A stretch of 64,000 nucleotides of DNA from Paenibacillus sp. J2TS4. Its GTDB lineage: Bacteria; Bacillota; Bacilli; Paenibacillales; NBRC-103111. How positions within the stretch are numbered: the first letter of the stretch is position 1; each line of letters begins with the position of its first letter. Both the position numbers and the translations under genes were made by a program. The notes below the pieces were generated by a model. The model saw only the letters and a program-made list of their open reading frames with translations, had not been told where the DNA came from and ran no database searches. Below are positions 35,712 to 45,529 of the stretch, in pieces. Location: positions 434,001 through 498,000 of the forward strand of contig NZ_BOSH01000002.1 of the NCBI RefSeq assembly GCF_018403245.1, read 5' to 3'.

Positions 35712-37385
35712 TTATTTCATCTCGTTAATCTCCTTCGTAATTTCATCGCCGCCCTGCGCCTTCCAATCGGCTACGAATTGATCAAACTCATCCAGCGACT
35801 TATTGCCCATCACGATCGCAAAGAACATTTCATCCTCAATCTTCTCCAGATTGGCCCATTTGCGATCCATTGTTTTGGTCGTTATCGTAAACTCATTGTA
35901 AAGTGAATTCATTGGCTGTTTCAGCATTTCCGCAGGCTCAGTATAGCCCCAGAATTTGCCCCAGCCGGCCAGATCTGCTCTTGGAGCCGCCTCATCCGCT
36001 TTAGCGAAGTCGTACAATATCTTCATCTCTGGCGTCAATGCAGCCGCATCAATCTTGCCGGCGATCGCGTCAGCAAGAATATCGGCTTTTCTTTCCACCG
36101 CATCCGCATAGTCGAAGGTTGCGTTGCCGATCGGCCAAAACTCCGTACTTATCGTCGTATCCAGTTTGGCCGCATCAGGATCGGCTTTGCGTTCGGCACG
36201 AATAAAGTTGTTGGCATATACGACGGCAGCTTCCGGATGTTTGAAGCCTTTCTTGACGACAATAAATCTTTGGCTGACAGGAACCTGCAAGTTATTGATC
36301 ACACCGCTATCATCGGTAATCATATAAGGCTTGAACACGGCATCGGGATCATTCGCATACGTATCTCGAATTACACCGCCAGACCACCAAGGCCCGAAGA
36401 ACATCCCCGCTTGGCCGGAAATGACCGTTTGATCCGTATCTTTACGAAGCGCGAACTCTTTATCAATCAAGCCATTTTCATACATTTCACGAATTTTGCC
36501 GAGAGCTTCCTTTGTTTCAGGCTGTATAGATCCATACACAATATTGCCGTTTGCATCCTTGATCCAGTTGCGAGGATAAGCATGGTATGCAGCATATAAC
36601 CCTTTCAAATTGTGGCGGCTTACTTTTTGCTGCATAGTCAGCCCGCTTGCGGTCAAACCAATCGTGCTTTCGCCGCCCATCTTATTGTCGACGAACGCTT
36701 GGGCAATTTTCTCTACGTCTGCCACTGTTTTCGGACCTTCCAGCTGCAGTTTGTCGAGCCAATCCTGCCGTACAAACAGCATGCTGACCGAGTCAGCCTG
36801 TACCGAAATATTAGGAATCGCCATCAGCTTTCCATCGATCGTCGCTTTTTCAATCGCCTTGTTGTTCGTAGATTCATAGAGCTCTTTCGTTAATGGCGCT
36901 GCATACTTGGCGAATACTTCCGTCAGATCCTCCAGTTGATTCGCGCGGGCAAGTGTGCGGAACGTCTGTTCGTCGACGATCATCACATCGGGAATGTCGC
37001 CGCTGCCGATGGATAGCTTGGATTTTTGTTCAAAATCATTGCCGGAGGCGTACCACAATATTTTGACGGAAATGTTGGATTTTTCCTTCAAATAACGAGA
37101 ATACTGATTGTCCTCAACCGTATCTCCGGTTGGCAGCTTGGCGTCAGCTCCGACATGCTTAAAGGTTGTAAACTCGACCGGCTCCGGCAGCCTGTATGGA
37201 TCGATCTCCGCCGACGTCCCCTGCCCGTTCTTTGGCTCTTGCTCATTGTTCCCTTCGGACTGAGCCGGCGGCTTGTCATTTCCTCCCGAGTTCGTCTTGC
37301 TTTGCTTCCCGCCATCAGAACAGGCAGACATAAGTAAGAGGAATACTAATAATAAACTGACCAACCAGCCTTTCTTGCCGTTCAT
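35712..37385 (-). CDS. lipoprotein solute-binding protein of the YesMN-linked importer
   Basis: Extracellular receptor of the importer. Seen: signal peptide with lipobox LMSAC (Cys near 22), a Gly/Gln/Asn-rich linker, then a large SBP_bac_1-type domain (about 60-557; EFTTFKHVGADAKLPTGDTV, MFFGPWWSGGVI). The frame opens 23 codons earlier, but ATG 37385 has a GGAGGGG box and starts the signal peptide. 557 residues, as usual for LplA/YtcQ proteins. A perfect cre site overlaps the expected transcription start, so glucose repression is likely. Confidence 0.9.
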   Translation of the reverse strand: MNGKKGWLVSLLLVFLLLMSACSDGGKQSKTNSGGNDKPPAQSEGNNEQEPKNGQGTSAEIDPYRLPEPVEFTTFKHVGADAKLPTGDTVEDNQYSRYLKEKSNISVKILWYASGNDFEQKSKLSIGSGDIPDVMIVDEQTFRTLARANQLEDLTEVFAKYAAPLTKELYESTNNKAIEKATIDGKLMAIPNISVQADSVSMLFVRQDWLDKLQLEGPKTVADVEKIAQAFVDNKMGGESTIGLTASGLTMQQKVSRHNLKGLYAAYHAYPRNWIKDANGNIVYGSIQPETKEALGKIREMYENGLIDKEFALRKDTDQTVISGQAGMFFGPWWSGGVIRDTYANDPDAVFKPYMITDDSGVINNLQVPVSQRFIVVKKGFKHPEAAVVYANNFIRAERKADPDAAKLDTTISTEFWPIGNATFDYADAVERKADILADAIAGKIDAAALTPEMKILYDFAKADEAAPRADLAGWGKFWGYTEPAEMLKQPMNSLYNEFTITTKTMDRKWANLEKIEDEMFFAIVMGNKSLDEFDQFVADWKAQGGDEITKEINEMK

Positions 37386-37401
37386 ATTAACCCCTCCTCC
37401 C

Positions 37402-37415
37402 TGTAATCGCTTACA
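37402..37415 (-). promoter_or_regulatory. cre (CcpA) site
   Basis: TGTAATCGCTTACA is a perfect palindrome and fits the consensus TGWAANCGNTNWCA at every fixed position. It lies between a TATAAT (minus strand, 37422-37427) and the RBS of the binding-protein gene, where CcpA would block transcription. Confidence 0.75.
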
Positions 37416-37531
37416 GTCTTTATTATATAAAAGAAAAAAGTATGCAAGTGCCAATAATGTCCTCGGTTCATGTTCAAAACGTCTCTAATTCGCTTGCAGC
37501 CCTTTGGAATAGAAGATCAATTTATACATTA

Positions 37532-38554
37532 TTAAGGACGATGTGTGACTTTTCCGGCAGATTTGCGGTAATCTCTGGGCTGCATCCCTGTTGACTGGCG
37601 GAACACTTTGCTGAAATAACGCTCATTCGGATAGCCCGACTGTAGAGCAATCCAACTGATCGAGCGATTCGTCTGCTCCAGCAGTGCCTTTGCCCGTTCT
37701 ATCCTTAGATCCCTAATATAATCCTGAAATGTGCTGCCGATTATATCGCGAAAGCACTTGCTGAAATAGCTGCGGCTCATCCCGACCTTCCTCGCAATGA
37801 TGGGCAGTTGGATACTATCTTTAAGCTCTTCCTTAACATAATCGACTGCCTTCATGATGCTGTTGACCACTTCCTCCGAGTACGCCTGATCTCCCATATC
37901 GCCCTGCATACGATGCCTGACCTGTTCCAGCCAACTTATCCATTCTTCCCAGCTTTGAGGATGGATTTGTTCATGGAAACCGATCATCTGGCGGTCCAAG
38001 TATCGGCCCCACTCCTCCAGCACGACATCAAACATATGCTTCAGTTGAGCGGCAGACATTCTCATAGCAGCGGTTCGCTCCAGCAGCTCCGCATATTTTT
38101 CCTTATCCGATATCCAGGCGATTCTGGACCAATCTTTACTGAGCTTTATGTATTCCACTTTATCCGGGGGCTGCTGTTCTCCGATCCGGTTGACGATTCG
38201 CTGCAAAATCTGCTCCATCTGATCGCCTTCCAGTTCTATTTTTGTAATATAATCCAACGCCCCCAGTCTTAGCGCATCCCGGATCAACTCAAAATCATGG
38301 TGAAAAGTAAGGACGACCATAAAAATATGCGGATACTTCTCCTTTACTTGCTTCATAAGCTCAATTCCTGTCATAACCGGCATCGCCAAATCCGTTATGA
38401 GCAGATCGACCGGATGTCCGGCAAGCTGCTCCAGCGCATCCATCCCGTTGCTTGCTTCACAGATGACCTCCAAACCAAATCGGCTCCAGGGCATAATGCG
38501 AATAAAACCTTGCCGTACCAAATAATCGTCATCGACAACCATCACCTTCAACAT
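37532..38554 (-). CDS. YesN-type AraC response regulator
   Basis: Activator for the importer. Seen: receiver (about 1-120) with DDD at 7-9, phospho-acceptor in DLLITDLAMPVMTG (near 55) and Lys in YITKIELEG; a helical linker; AraC HTH_18 at the C-terminus (about 235-335; IARKVGMSRSYFSKCFRDIIGSTF, SGYPNERYFSKVFRQSTGMQPRDYRK). The ATG overlaps the kinase stop by seven bases. 340 residues is at the short end because the linker is small. Confidence 0.92.
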   Translation of the reverse strand: MLKVMVVDDDYLVRQGFIRIMPWSRFGLEVICEASNGMDALEQLAGHPVDLLITDLAMPVMTGIELMKQVKEKYPHIFMVVLTFHHDFELIRDALRLGALDYITKIELEGDQMEQILQRIVNRIGEQQPPDKVEYIKLSKDWSRIAWISDKEKYAELLERTAAMRMSAAQLKHMFDVVLEEWGRYLDRQMIGFHEQIHPQSWEEWISWLEQVRHRMQGDMGDQAYSEEVVNSIMKAVDYVKEELKDSIQLPIIARKVGMSRSYFSKCFRDIIGSTFQDYIRDLRIERAKALLEQTNRSISWIALQSGYPNERYFSKVFRQSTGMQPRDYRKSAGKVTHRP

Positions 38555-40290
38555 AGCGTCGCTTCCTCCTGTTCTATCATTGGCAAAGTAAGGGTAATTA
38601 GCGTCCCCTGTCCCAGAATGCTCTGAATATCCATGCTCGACGTGCCGGGGAAATTCAATTCCAACAGACGGCGCACATATTTCCAGCCGATCCCCATTCC
38701 TGTTCTGCTGGCGACGCTTTCACCCGAAAGCATGCGGGAAACTTCCTCCTCTGTCATGCCATATCCGTTATCCCTTACACCCATTGTAAAATGAGTGCTG
38801 CTCTCTTTACGTACAAATACTTCAATGACGCCCTGCTCGCTGCTTTTCGTCTTCAAACCATGAGAAATCGAATTTTCAACCAGCGGCTGCAAAATAAACC
38901 TCGGCACCGACATTCTCATCAGCTCGTCGTCTGCTTGAATTTGCACATCAAACTGAAAGTTATAGCGGACCCCTTGCAGCGTAACATAATTTTTCAGCGC
39001 GGCAATCTCCTCTTCAATCGGAGCCAGCTGCCCCTTGCCCAGGTTATAATGCAGCAATCGATTCAATGTAGAGACCAGCCGATCCGTCTCCTCTTGCCCG
39101 TTAACCCTGGCGAGCCAGCGAATCGTATCCAGCGTATTATGAATAAAGTGCGGATTGATTTTATACAGCAAATTTTCGATCTCCAGCTGCCGCTTGATCT
39201 CCGCATTCTCATCGATATCGCGAATAAGCTCATCTATTCTGACCCGCATCGCGGAAAATTCCTGATGAATTTCCGCGAACTCCCGAGCCACATCCTTCTT
39301 TAAACCGGGAAGCTCCGTCATTCTGCCGTTTTTCAGACGGCGTATGTTCTTCTGCAAATGCAACAAAGGAGAATAAATCATCCGCCAAATCATAAAGGCG
39401 AGCAAACAGCTGACAACGAGCGATAATGCTGCAAAAAATACAAATTTATTAATCCATTGGTTAATTTCTTTTTCATAAGTTTGTTTGGAAACAGCAGCCA
39501 CAATTCGCCACGACTGGTTGCTCAATTCCTCGAACAAGTAATATCCTTTATCCTTACGGGCATCTTCCAGCGTGTCGGTCATCAGACGGCCTGCCGGAAA
39601 ATCATCCTGATTTTCGCTATAAGCGATTCGATTATTGTTGTCTACGAAAAAATAAAATGTATCCTTCAGCAGATCGTCAGCATTTAAAATACGGTCAGTC
39701 AGCTTGAAATCCGTCTCCATATACAAATAAACGTCATCGCGATGGGGAAACTCCACTTTACGCACAACGGAAAGCACTTTGTAACCGTCTAACGGATTTA
39801 AAGAAAAATGCGGCCCATAATAGGTCAACGTCAGCTGCTCAGCCAGCAGCGGCAAGTTGAAAATATTAAAATCTTCACGAATATGGGAATTTTTAAATAA
39901 AATTTCGTCTGTATCCGTCTGATAATAAAAAATTAAGCCCAAAGAAGGGTTCGTAAAATGGATCAGGCTAATCTCGCTCTCTATCTCTTGATATAATTGC
40001 TTTTTTTCAAATAAATTTTCAGTGGTCAAATAGTTATTCAATTTGTTGCCGATCCGCCCCTCGAACACTAGCTGCTGTGAAGCATGATTCAGTTGGCTAA
40101 GCGTATTTTCGAAGGAAAGCCGCACATTGTGGAGATTGTTCATAATTCCCTTCTCCGCTTTATTCTTCAACATTTCATACATGGACGTATGTGTAATCGA
40201 GCCAATGACGACGAGCGGGAAAAGCGAGCATAGCAGCAGCAGTACAATCAGGCGGTTTTTAAGCGTTTTCGGAAATAACAGTCCCTTCAT
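38548..40290 (-). CDS. YesM-type sensor histidine kinase
   Basis: Seen: first helix (about 13-33), extracytoplasmic sensor (about 35-275), second helix (about 278-298), HAMP (about 300-350), His_kinase domain with INPHFIHNTLDTIRWLA (phospho-His near 380) and HATPase with QPLVENSISHG and GMGIGWKYVRRLLEL. 580 residues, typical. It and the following regulator probably sense the sugar outside, or the loaded binding protein, and switch on the downstream importer genes. Confidence 0.92.
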   Translation of the reverse strand: MKGLLFPKTLKNRLIVLLLLCSLFPLVVIGSITHTSMYEMLKNKAEKGIMNNLHNVRLSFENTLSQLNHASQQLVFEGRIGNKLNNYLTTENLFEKKQLYQEIESEISLIHFTNPSLGLIFYYQTDTDEILFKNSHIREDFNIFNLPLLAEQLTLTYYGPHFSLNPLDGYKVLSVVRKVEFPHRDDVYLYMETDFKLTDRILNADDLLKDTFYFFVDNNNRIAYSENQDDFPAGRLMTDTLEDARKDKGYYLFEELSNQSWRIVAAVSKQTYEKEINQWINKFVFFAALSLVVSCLLAFMIWRMIYSPLLHLQKNIRRLKNGRMTELPGLKKDVAREFAEIHQEFSAMRVRIDELIRDIDENAEIKRQLEIENLLYKINPHFIHNTLDTIRWLARVNGQEETDRLVSTLNRLLHYNLGKGQLAPIEEEIAALKNYVTLQGVRYNFQFDVQIQADDELMRMSVPRFILQPLVENSISHGLKTKSSEQGVIEVFVRKESSTHFTMGVRDNGYGMTEEEVSRMLSGESVASRTGMGIGWKYVRRLLELNFPGTSSMDIQSILGQGTLITLTLPMIEQEEATLC

Positions 40291-40473
40291 TCCCTTCCCT
40301 GCTTTCCAATGAAATCGAATGCCCCTCTCTTGTATTATAGTTAACTTATCGTATACTTAATGTAAAATTTATCTATATTAGATAAGCAGAGCTGAATGTA
40401 AATCAAGCGAAAACAAAAGACGGCCCTCATCCTCATTTGCTGACACCACCCGCAAGTTCAAAGATATAAATGT

Positions 40474-40503
40474 AAGAACCCTCCAAGTATGGAGAGTTCT
40501 TTT
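40474..40503 (-). terminator. hairpin downstream of the UvrA-like gene
   Basis: AAGAACCCTCC / GGAGAGTTCTT stem (one mismatch) with a six-base loop and T-rich flank. The gap 40291-40632 otherwise holds only the kinase promoter region; no gene is seen. Confidence 0.6.
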
Positions 40504-40632
40504 AAAAGGAAAAACCTGAAAAGCGATTTATGAAAGAGAACCGGCCAACCTCCATTATTCAAAGGCTTATTCGACCAGAAGAAATTGCACATCTTGTCAC
40601 CTTCTCCAATACCTCGTGCTTCGTACTTAGCC

Positions 40633-42888
40633 TTACATCAAGTATCTTCCCGTGATCGACTGCTCCGCATGGATGATCTGCGGAGGTGTGCCCTCGAACA
40701 CCACCTGGCCGCCCTTGCTGCCTCCGTCCGGTCCCATATCGATGATCCAATCCGCTTGGCTGATCACATCGAGGTTGTGTTCGATGACGATCACCGTATT
40801 GCCGGCATCAACAAGACGATTCATGATCTCGAGAAGGTGACCGATATCTGACATGTGCAGGCCGGTCGTCGGCTCGTCCATCACGTAGATGCTGCCCTTC
40901 TTATACAGCTCGCTTGCCAGCTTGATGCGCTGGCATTCCCCGCCCGAGAGCGTGCTGAGCGGCTGGCCGAGTGTAATATAGTTCAGCCCCACATCGCTCA
41001 TCGCCTGGAGCTTGCGCACAACCTCTTTTAGCTGAAAAAACTCCAATGCCTGCTCCACCGTCATCTCCAGCACTTCTGCAATGGACTTGCCGTTCAGCTT
41101 GTACGCGAGCACCTCTTCCTTGAACCGTCTGCCTCCGCATACTTCGCATGGCAACTTCACGCTGTCGAGGAACGCAAGGTCTGTATACACAACACCCAGC
41201 CCTTGGCAGTTCTCGCAAGCCCCCTTGGAGTTGAAACTGAACAAGCCCTTGTTGACCTTGTTCGCGGAAGCAAACGCCTTGCGCACATCATCCATAATGC
41301 CCGTGTAGGTCGCAGGATTCGAGCGTGTGGACACGCCTACCGCCGATTGGTCGATGACGATCGCATCCGGATGCTGGCTGAGGAATACTTCGTTAATCAG
41401 CGTACTCTTGCCCGAGCCGGCGACACCCGTAACGACTGTCAACACACCTGTTGGAATATCTATACTCACGTTCCGCAGGTTGTGCAGTGTGGCATCTTTG
41501 ACGGACAGTTTGCCGGACGGCTGCCTGCACTCGTGCTTCAGCTGGAGCGGCCGCTTCATATGGGTGCCTGTCAGCGTGTCTGCCTCCAGCAGGCCTTGGA
41601 AGCTTCCTTCATACACGATGGTACCGCCGCGGCTGCCGGCGTGAGGCCCAACATCGACGATATGATCCGCCACCTTGATCACATCGGGATCATGTTCGAC
41701 GACAATCACGGTATTGCCCTTGTCGCGGAGCTTCTCAAGCAGTTCATTTAACCGGTGTACATCACGGGGGTGCAAGCCGACACTGGGCTCATCGAAGATG
41801 TAAGTGACATCCACCAGACTGCCGCTCAGGTGCTTCACCATCTTGACACGCTGCGACTCGCCGCCGGATAATGTATCCGTCTCACGATCCAGTGTCAAAT
41901 AGTCAAGTCCGATATCCACCAGATGCTGCAGCCGCTCCGTCAGCGATTTGACGACCGGCGCGGCGATCGCGTCGTCAATCTCCCGAATGACGCGGATAAG
42001 CTGTCCGACCTCCATGGAGGACATCTCCGCAATGTTGAGTCCATTGATCCTGCAGCTTAGCGCGGCCTGACTGAGTCTCGCGCCGCGGCAGCTGGAACAG
42101 GGACCCTCGGAAATGTACGGCGCAACCGCTTTTTGTGTCCGCTCGGACTTCGTCTTCACATCCTGCTTGATGTATTTGTTGGTGAACTTCTCAATGACGC
42201 CTTCTACTGTAATATTCGTTGCCTTACCGGCGAAATCCATCTTCACTTTCCTTGCCTTGCCGTACAGCAGTTGCTCCAGTTCCTCATCCGAATAATCGCT
42301 CAGCTTCTTGTCGAGATCGAAGTCCCCCGACTGCACGATCATGTTCCATTCCCAGCCGTTCACCGAATAGTCCGGCAGCATAATTGCCCCTTCATTCAAC
42401 GACTTTGACATGTCCACCGCCTTGCTCATGTCGACGCCCAGCCTGCGACCGATCCCATTGCACTCGGGACACATGCCTTGAGGATCGTTAAACGAGAACA
42501 TGTGCGCTTCTCCAACATAGGGCTGGCCCGCTCGGGAGAAAAGAAGACGGAGAATGGGAGAAATATCGGTAATCGTGCCCATCGTAGAATGGGAACCGCC
42601 GCCCAGCCGCTTCTGATCCACAATAACAGCCATGCTCAGATTCTCGATCCCGTCCGTATCCGGCTGCGGAACGCGGGGCAGGAAATTGCGCACGAACATG
42701 CTGAAGTTCTCATTCAGCAATCGTGTGGATTCTGCAGCGATCGTATCGAAGACGATCGATGACTTGCCGGATCCGGATACCCCGGTGAAGATCGTGATCT
42801 TCCGCTTGGGAATGCGCAAGGATACATTCTTGAGATTGTTTTCCCTCGCACCCGAGATTACGATATACTCCTGATTAGATTCGCTCAT
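40633..42888 (-). CDS. short UvrA-like ABC protein (class II paralogue)
   Basis: DNA-binding tandem ATPase related to excinuclease subunit A. Seen: two Walker A loops ([13 protein letters not shown] near 40; [13 protein letters not shown] near 495), two signatures ([24 protein letters not shown]), Walker [13 protein letters not shown] and [11 protein letters not shown], and zinc-type pairs [21 protein letters not shown] and CEVCGG. At 751 residues it lacks part of the insertion domains of the 940-residue housekeeping UvrA. Such paralogues occur in antibiotic self-resistance and stress loci. ATG 42888 has GGAAGG nine bases away and is preferred over the ATG nine bases upstream. Confidence 0.85.
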   Translation of the reverse strand: MSESNQEYIVISGARENNLKNVSLRIPKRKITIFTGVSGSGKSSIVFDTIAAESTRLLNENFSMFVRNFLPRVPQPDTDGIENLSMAVIVDQKRLGGGSHSTMGTITDISPILRLLFSRAGQPYVGEAHMFSFNDPQGMCPECNGIGRRLGVDMSKAVDMSKSLNEGAIMLPDYSVNGWEWNMIVQSGDFDLDKKLSDYSDEELEQLLYGKARKVKMDFAGKATNITVEGVIEKFTNKYIKQDVKTKSERTQKAVAPYISEGPCSSCRGARLSQAALSCRINGLNIAEMSSMEVGQLIRVIREIDDAIAAPVVKSLTERLQHLVDIGLDYLTLDRETDTLSGGESQRVKMVKHLSGSLVDVTYIFDEPSVGLHPRDVHRLNELLEKLRDKGNTVIVVEHDPDVIKVADHIVDVGPHAGSRGGTIVYEGSFQGLLEADTLTGTHMKRPLQLKHECRQPSGKLSVKDATLHNLRNVSIDIPTGVLTVVTGVAGSGKSTLINEVFLSQHPDAIVIDQSAVGVSTRSNPATYTGIMDDVRKAFASANKVNKGLFSFNSKGACENCQGLGVVYTDLAFLDSVKLPCEVCGGRRFKEEVLAYKLNGKSIAEVLEMTVEQALEFFQLKEVVRKLQAMSDVGLNYITLGQPLSTLSGGECQRIKLASELYKKGSIYVMDEPTTGLHMSDIGHLLEIMNRLVDAGNTVIVIEHNLDVISQADWIIDMGPDGGSKGGQVVFEGTPPQIIHAEQSITGRYLM

Positions 42889-42964
42889 GCTTAACATCCT
42901 TCCGATCGTGTTAATTTCTACTCATATTCACATTGTACTATTCGTCGTGCAAGTATAACTTATC

Positions 42965-43310
42965 TTAATTCTCTTCATTTACGATCCTTCCGTCTAGCTG
43001 TCCCTTGGTTTGGTACACTTGGTCTGTAAACTCGGCTAACTTGGCTTCACATAGATCCAGTTGACTTTTTGCCTGAGTTTCCCGTGCACATTGGAAAAAA
43101 TCTCTCCTCATGATCTTTCGAAACATCGTTTCAATTTCCCCAAATCGGACGCTCTGTCGTAAAACTGGCTGCCGCCTCGAAATCCATAAACAACTCCATC
43201 ATTATAATCTGAATTGACCGGCAGAGGAAGTCCGGTTACGACGGCAAACAACGTACTGAGAATCAAAGCTACTTTGGCCGCTTGTTTACTGAGTCTTTTT
43301 ACGGAACAGG
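42965..43310 (-). pseudogene. remnants of a small secreted protein and a 53-codon ORF
   Basis: Minus frame about 43310-43118 reads SVKRLSKQAAKVALILSTLF then AVVTGLPLPVNSDYNDGV and stops: it looks like a signal peptide plus mature start, but there is no start codon before an upstream TAA. A second frame (43126-42965) starts ATG and gives a charged 53-residue ORF (RETQAKSQLDLCEAKLAEF). I do not recognise either. The gap 42889-43445 holds nothing else. Confidence 0.35.
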
Positions 43311-43445
43311 CTTACGACATTCCCACTCACCCTTAATCCCTATGTATGAACTGACCTAAAAAGCTCTCCATTACCGTTGGGGGAAAAGTATTTACAAGCT
43401 TTTTCCATGTCTCAAAAGCATGTTATTAAATTTATTCAGCTTCAC

Positions 43446-43497
43446 TTGACAATCTACTACGCCACGTAGTAAATTAAAACCACTACGTAGTGTAGTA
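43446..43497 (+). promoter_or_regulatory. BlaI-type promoter with two operators
   Basis: TTGACA at 43446-43451 and TAAATT about 18 bases later form a promoter. TACTAC-N5-GTAGTA (43455-43471) lies between the two boxes, and CACTAC-N5-GTAGTA (43481-43497) lies just downstream, 26 bases centre to centre. Both are dyads of the size bound by BlaI/MecI dimers, so autorepression of the blaI-blaR1-like operon is very likely. Confidence 0.75.
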
Positions 43498-43545
43498 ATT
43501 CAAATTTGTTATGGACGCATAACGAGAAGTAAAGAGGTGTACACC

Positions 43546-43920
43546 GTGAAAAATGTTCAAAAGTTGTCTGATACTGAAATGGAGCTCATGGAGGTGATTT
43601 GGGAATGTGACCCGCCTATCACATCGACCAAATTGCTGCGTATTTTTGCTGGGCGGGGGAAAGAGTGGAAGGCACAAACGATGTCCACCTTCCTATCGAG
43701 GTTGGTGGACAAAGGGGCGCTAGAAGCCACAAGGCATGGCCGAACGAACAAGTATGTTCCTCTCATATCGCCGAAAGATTACAAACTAGCGGAGACGCAA
43801 CATGTACTGGACGGATTATACCAAGGATCGGTTAAAAACTTACTCGCTGCCTTGTATGACGGCGACAAGCTTTCGGATGAAGATATTGCAGAGCTGAAGC
43901 AATGGTTTTCGGGAAAGTAG
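43546..43920 (+). CDS. BlaI/MecI/CopY-family repressor
   Basis: Winged-helix repressor, 124 residues. Seen: LSDTEMELMEVIWECDPPITSTKL, WKAQTMSTFLSRLVDKGALEATRHGRTNKYVPLIS (recognition helix and wing) and a helical dimerisation tail where the partner peptidase would cut. Two GTG starts are possible; AAAGAGG is eight bases from GTG 43546, whereas it overlaps GTG 43537. The next gene is its M56 peptidase sensor, nine bases away. Confidence 0.88.
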   Translation: MKNVQKLSDTEMELMEVIWECDPPITSTKLLRIFAGRGKEWKAQTMSTFLSRLVDKGALEATRHGRTNKYVPLISPKDYKLAETQHVLDGLYQGSVKNLLAALYDGDKLSDEDIAELKQWFSGK

Positions 43921-43929
43921 GTGCAGTCT

Positions 43930-45447
43930 ATGAGTAAACTTCTGGAACTGCCCGTCTCCCTTTCCGTCGCGGGAAGTACTGTTGTAGCCTGCATTCTCGT
44001 GTTGCGGCTTATTTCACCAGATGTCTTCCCAGCGAAATGGCGATATGCGATTGGAAAAATGGCAATAGGGTTTTATCTTCTGCCCATAGCTCTTGTTATA
44101 CAATGGCTTTTGCCACTCTTCATTCCGAAGCAAACGGTAACCGGCCCTATGCCTGGATTACCTTTGAGTGTACAACAAACGCAGTCTGACCTGACCACAA
44201 GAGCCATGCCGGAACTGAATCTTTCTGCTGATGCAGCCCTCGTTTTTCTGAGTATTTGGGGAGCAGGAGCTTTGGTCTTTGCCATATGGCAGGTATATTG
44301 CTATCGCAAGTTTATAAAGAAATTACAACAAACCCGTTCGCCTGTACCGGAGAAAAGCGAAGCAGCCCAACAGCTAACCCTGATGAAGGTAGTTCTCGGC
44401 ATGCAAAGCAACGTCCAGCTTGCGTACAGCTCTGCGATCCGAGGTCCTGTTCTGGTCGGGTTATGGAAACCGACCATTTACCTCCCTATGGAGAATATCG
44501 CGAATGTGGACATGAACATGGTGATTCATCATGAGTTGATTCACCTGAAACGGAAAGACTTATGGGTCAAGGCGATTACATTGGCAGCCAGTGCCCTGCA
44601 CTGGTTTAATCCCTTCGTTCACATACTCCGGAAAGACATTCATACATGGAGCGAGCTATCCTGTGACGAAGAAGTCGTAAAGGAAATGTCTTATGTAGAG
44701 CGAAAACGGTACGGCGAAACGATCCTGAACGTAATGGCAGGTTCAAAGGGTGTGCCCATCAGATTTTGTGCTTCCTTATCCGGTGACGGCAAACAATTAA
44801 AAAGGAGATTAACGATCATGCTTAATGTGAAAAAACTGAAAAAACATACGATGATTATGACCGCAGCTGCAGTCATTACGGTTGGAGCCATCGGTACATC
44901 GACAGCCGCCTGGGCAGCCAAGAACACGCCCGAGGTCAGTACGGATACGAATCAAACCATTGAAGGTGCAGGTAACTCAATACTATATAAAGATGTTGGT
45001 GATTCTATCCCGATAAACGGCGTACAATACCTGAAATACAGTGCCCTTACGCCTGATGAACAAAAATTCATAATCGAGGAAGGATTAGGGGCACCAGTAT
45101 ACGCTCTTGAAGGATATGAGCACCCGGTATTTGTTGACGAGCTCACACCCGAAGAACAAGCACAGGTCACGATAGAGGAGGGGTATTATTCACCTGACAG
45201 CATCGCCAGATTAAAAGAATCCAGCGAGAAGTTCCCGCGTGGAACATCCGTTACCATCACTCATGAAGAAGACCCGTCGATTCCTCCCGGAACTTCAATG
45301 ACAATAAGGAGTTTGACTCCTGAAGAAAGTGCTATATTCAAGAAAAGGCAAGAGGAAGCAAAATCAGGGGGATCAAGAAGCCTGACTCCTGAAGAAATAG
45401 CTGAGTTAAAAGCTTTGTTTCTTGGTTCCGGAAATACTCAAAAGTGA
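43930..45447 (+). CDS. BlaR1/MecR1-like M56 peptidase sensor without penicillin-binding domain
   Basis: Membrane zinc peptidase that should cleave the BlaI-like repressor when its sensor part is triggered. Seen: three N-terminal helices (about 8-28, 40-65, 98-120), cytoplasmic peptidase with HHELIHLKRKD (zinc His-Glu-His, near 198) and downstream SELSCDEEVV, a fourth helix (about 305-330; MIMTAAAVITVGAIGTS). The outer tail (about 335-505) is not a beta-lactam-binding domain: it has the motif LTPDE/LTPEE four times and SYSP-like turns. So the stimulus is probably not a beta-lactam. ATG 43930 follows AGGTG six bases away; GTG 43921 is less likely. Confidence 0.83.
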   Translation: MSKLLELPVSLSVAGSTVVACILVLRLISPDVFPAKWRYAIGKMAIGFYLLPIALVIQWLLPLFIPKQTVTGPMPGLPLSVQQTQSDLTTRAMPELNLSADAALVFLSIWGAGALVFAIWQVYCYRKFIKKLQQTRSPVPEKSEAAQQLTLMKVVLGMQSNVQLAYSSAIRGPVLVGLWKPTIYLPMENIANVDMNMVIHHELIHLKRKDLWVKAITLAASALHWFNPFVHILRKDIHTWSELSCDEEVVKEMSYVERKRYGETILNVMAGSKGVPIRFCASLSGDGKQLKRRLTIMLNVKKLKKHTMIMTAAAVITVGAIGTSTAAWAAKNTPEVSTDTNQTIEGAGNSILYKDVGDSIPINGVQYLKYSALTPDEQKFIIEEGLGAPVYALEGYEHPVFVDELTPEEQAQVTIEEGYYSPDSIARLKESSEKFPRGTSVTITHEEDPSIPPGTSMTIRSLTPEESAIFKKRQEEAKSGGSRSLTPEEIAELKALFLGSGNTQK

Positions 45448-45477
45448 AAAAATGAATGAAATATGATGTTGCAGAAA

Positions 45478-45524
45478 GGGGCTGTCTACCTCGGTCACCG
45501 CAAGATGACTGAGGTGACAGCCCC
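45478..45524. terminator. long hairpin between convergent genes
   Basis: GGGGCTGTC with ACCTCGGTCA on one side pairs with TGACTGAGGT and GACAGCCCC on the other. It lies between the sensor gene and the facing hydrolase and probably terminates both. Confidence 0.7.
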
Positions 45525-45529
45525 GTTCA

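Noticed and set aside
33824..37385. Missing ATPase gene taken as a broken importer
   Set aside because: Importers of this class usually share an MsmX-type ATPase encoded elsewhere, so its absence is normal.
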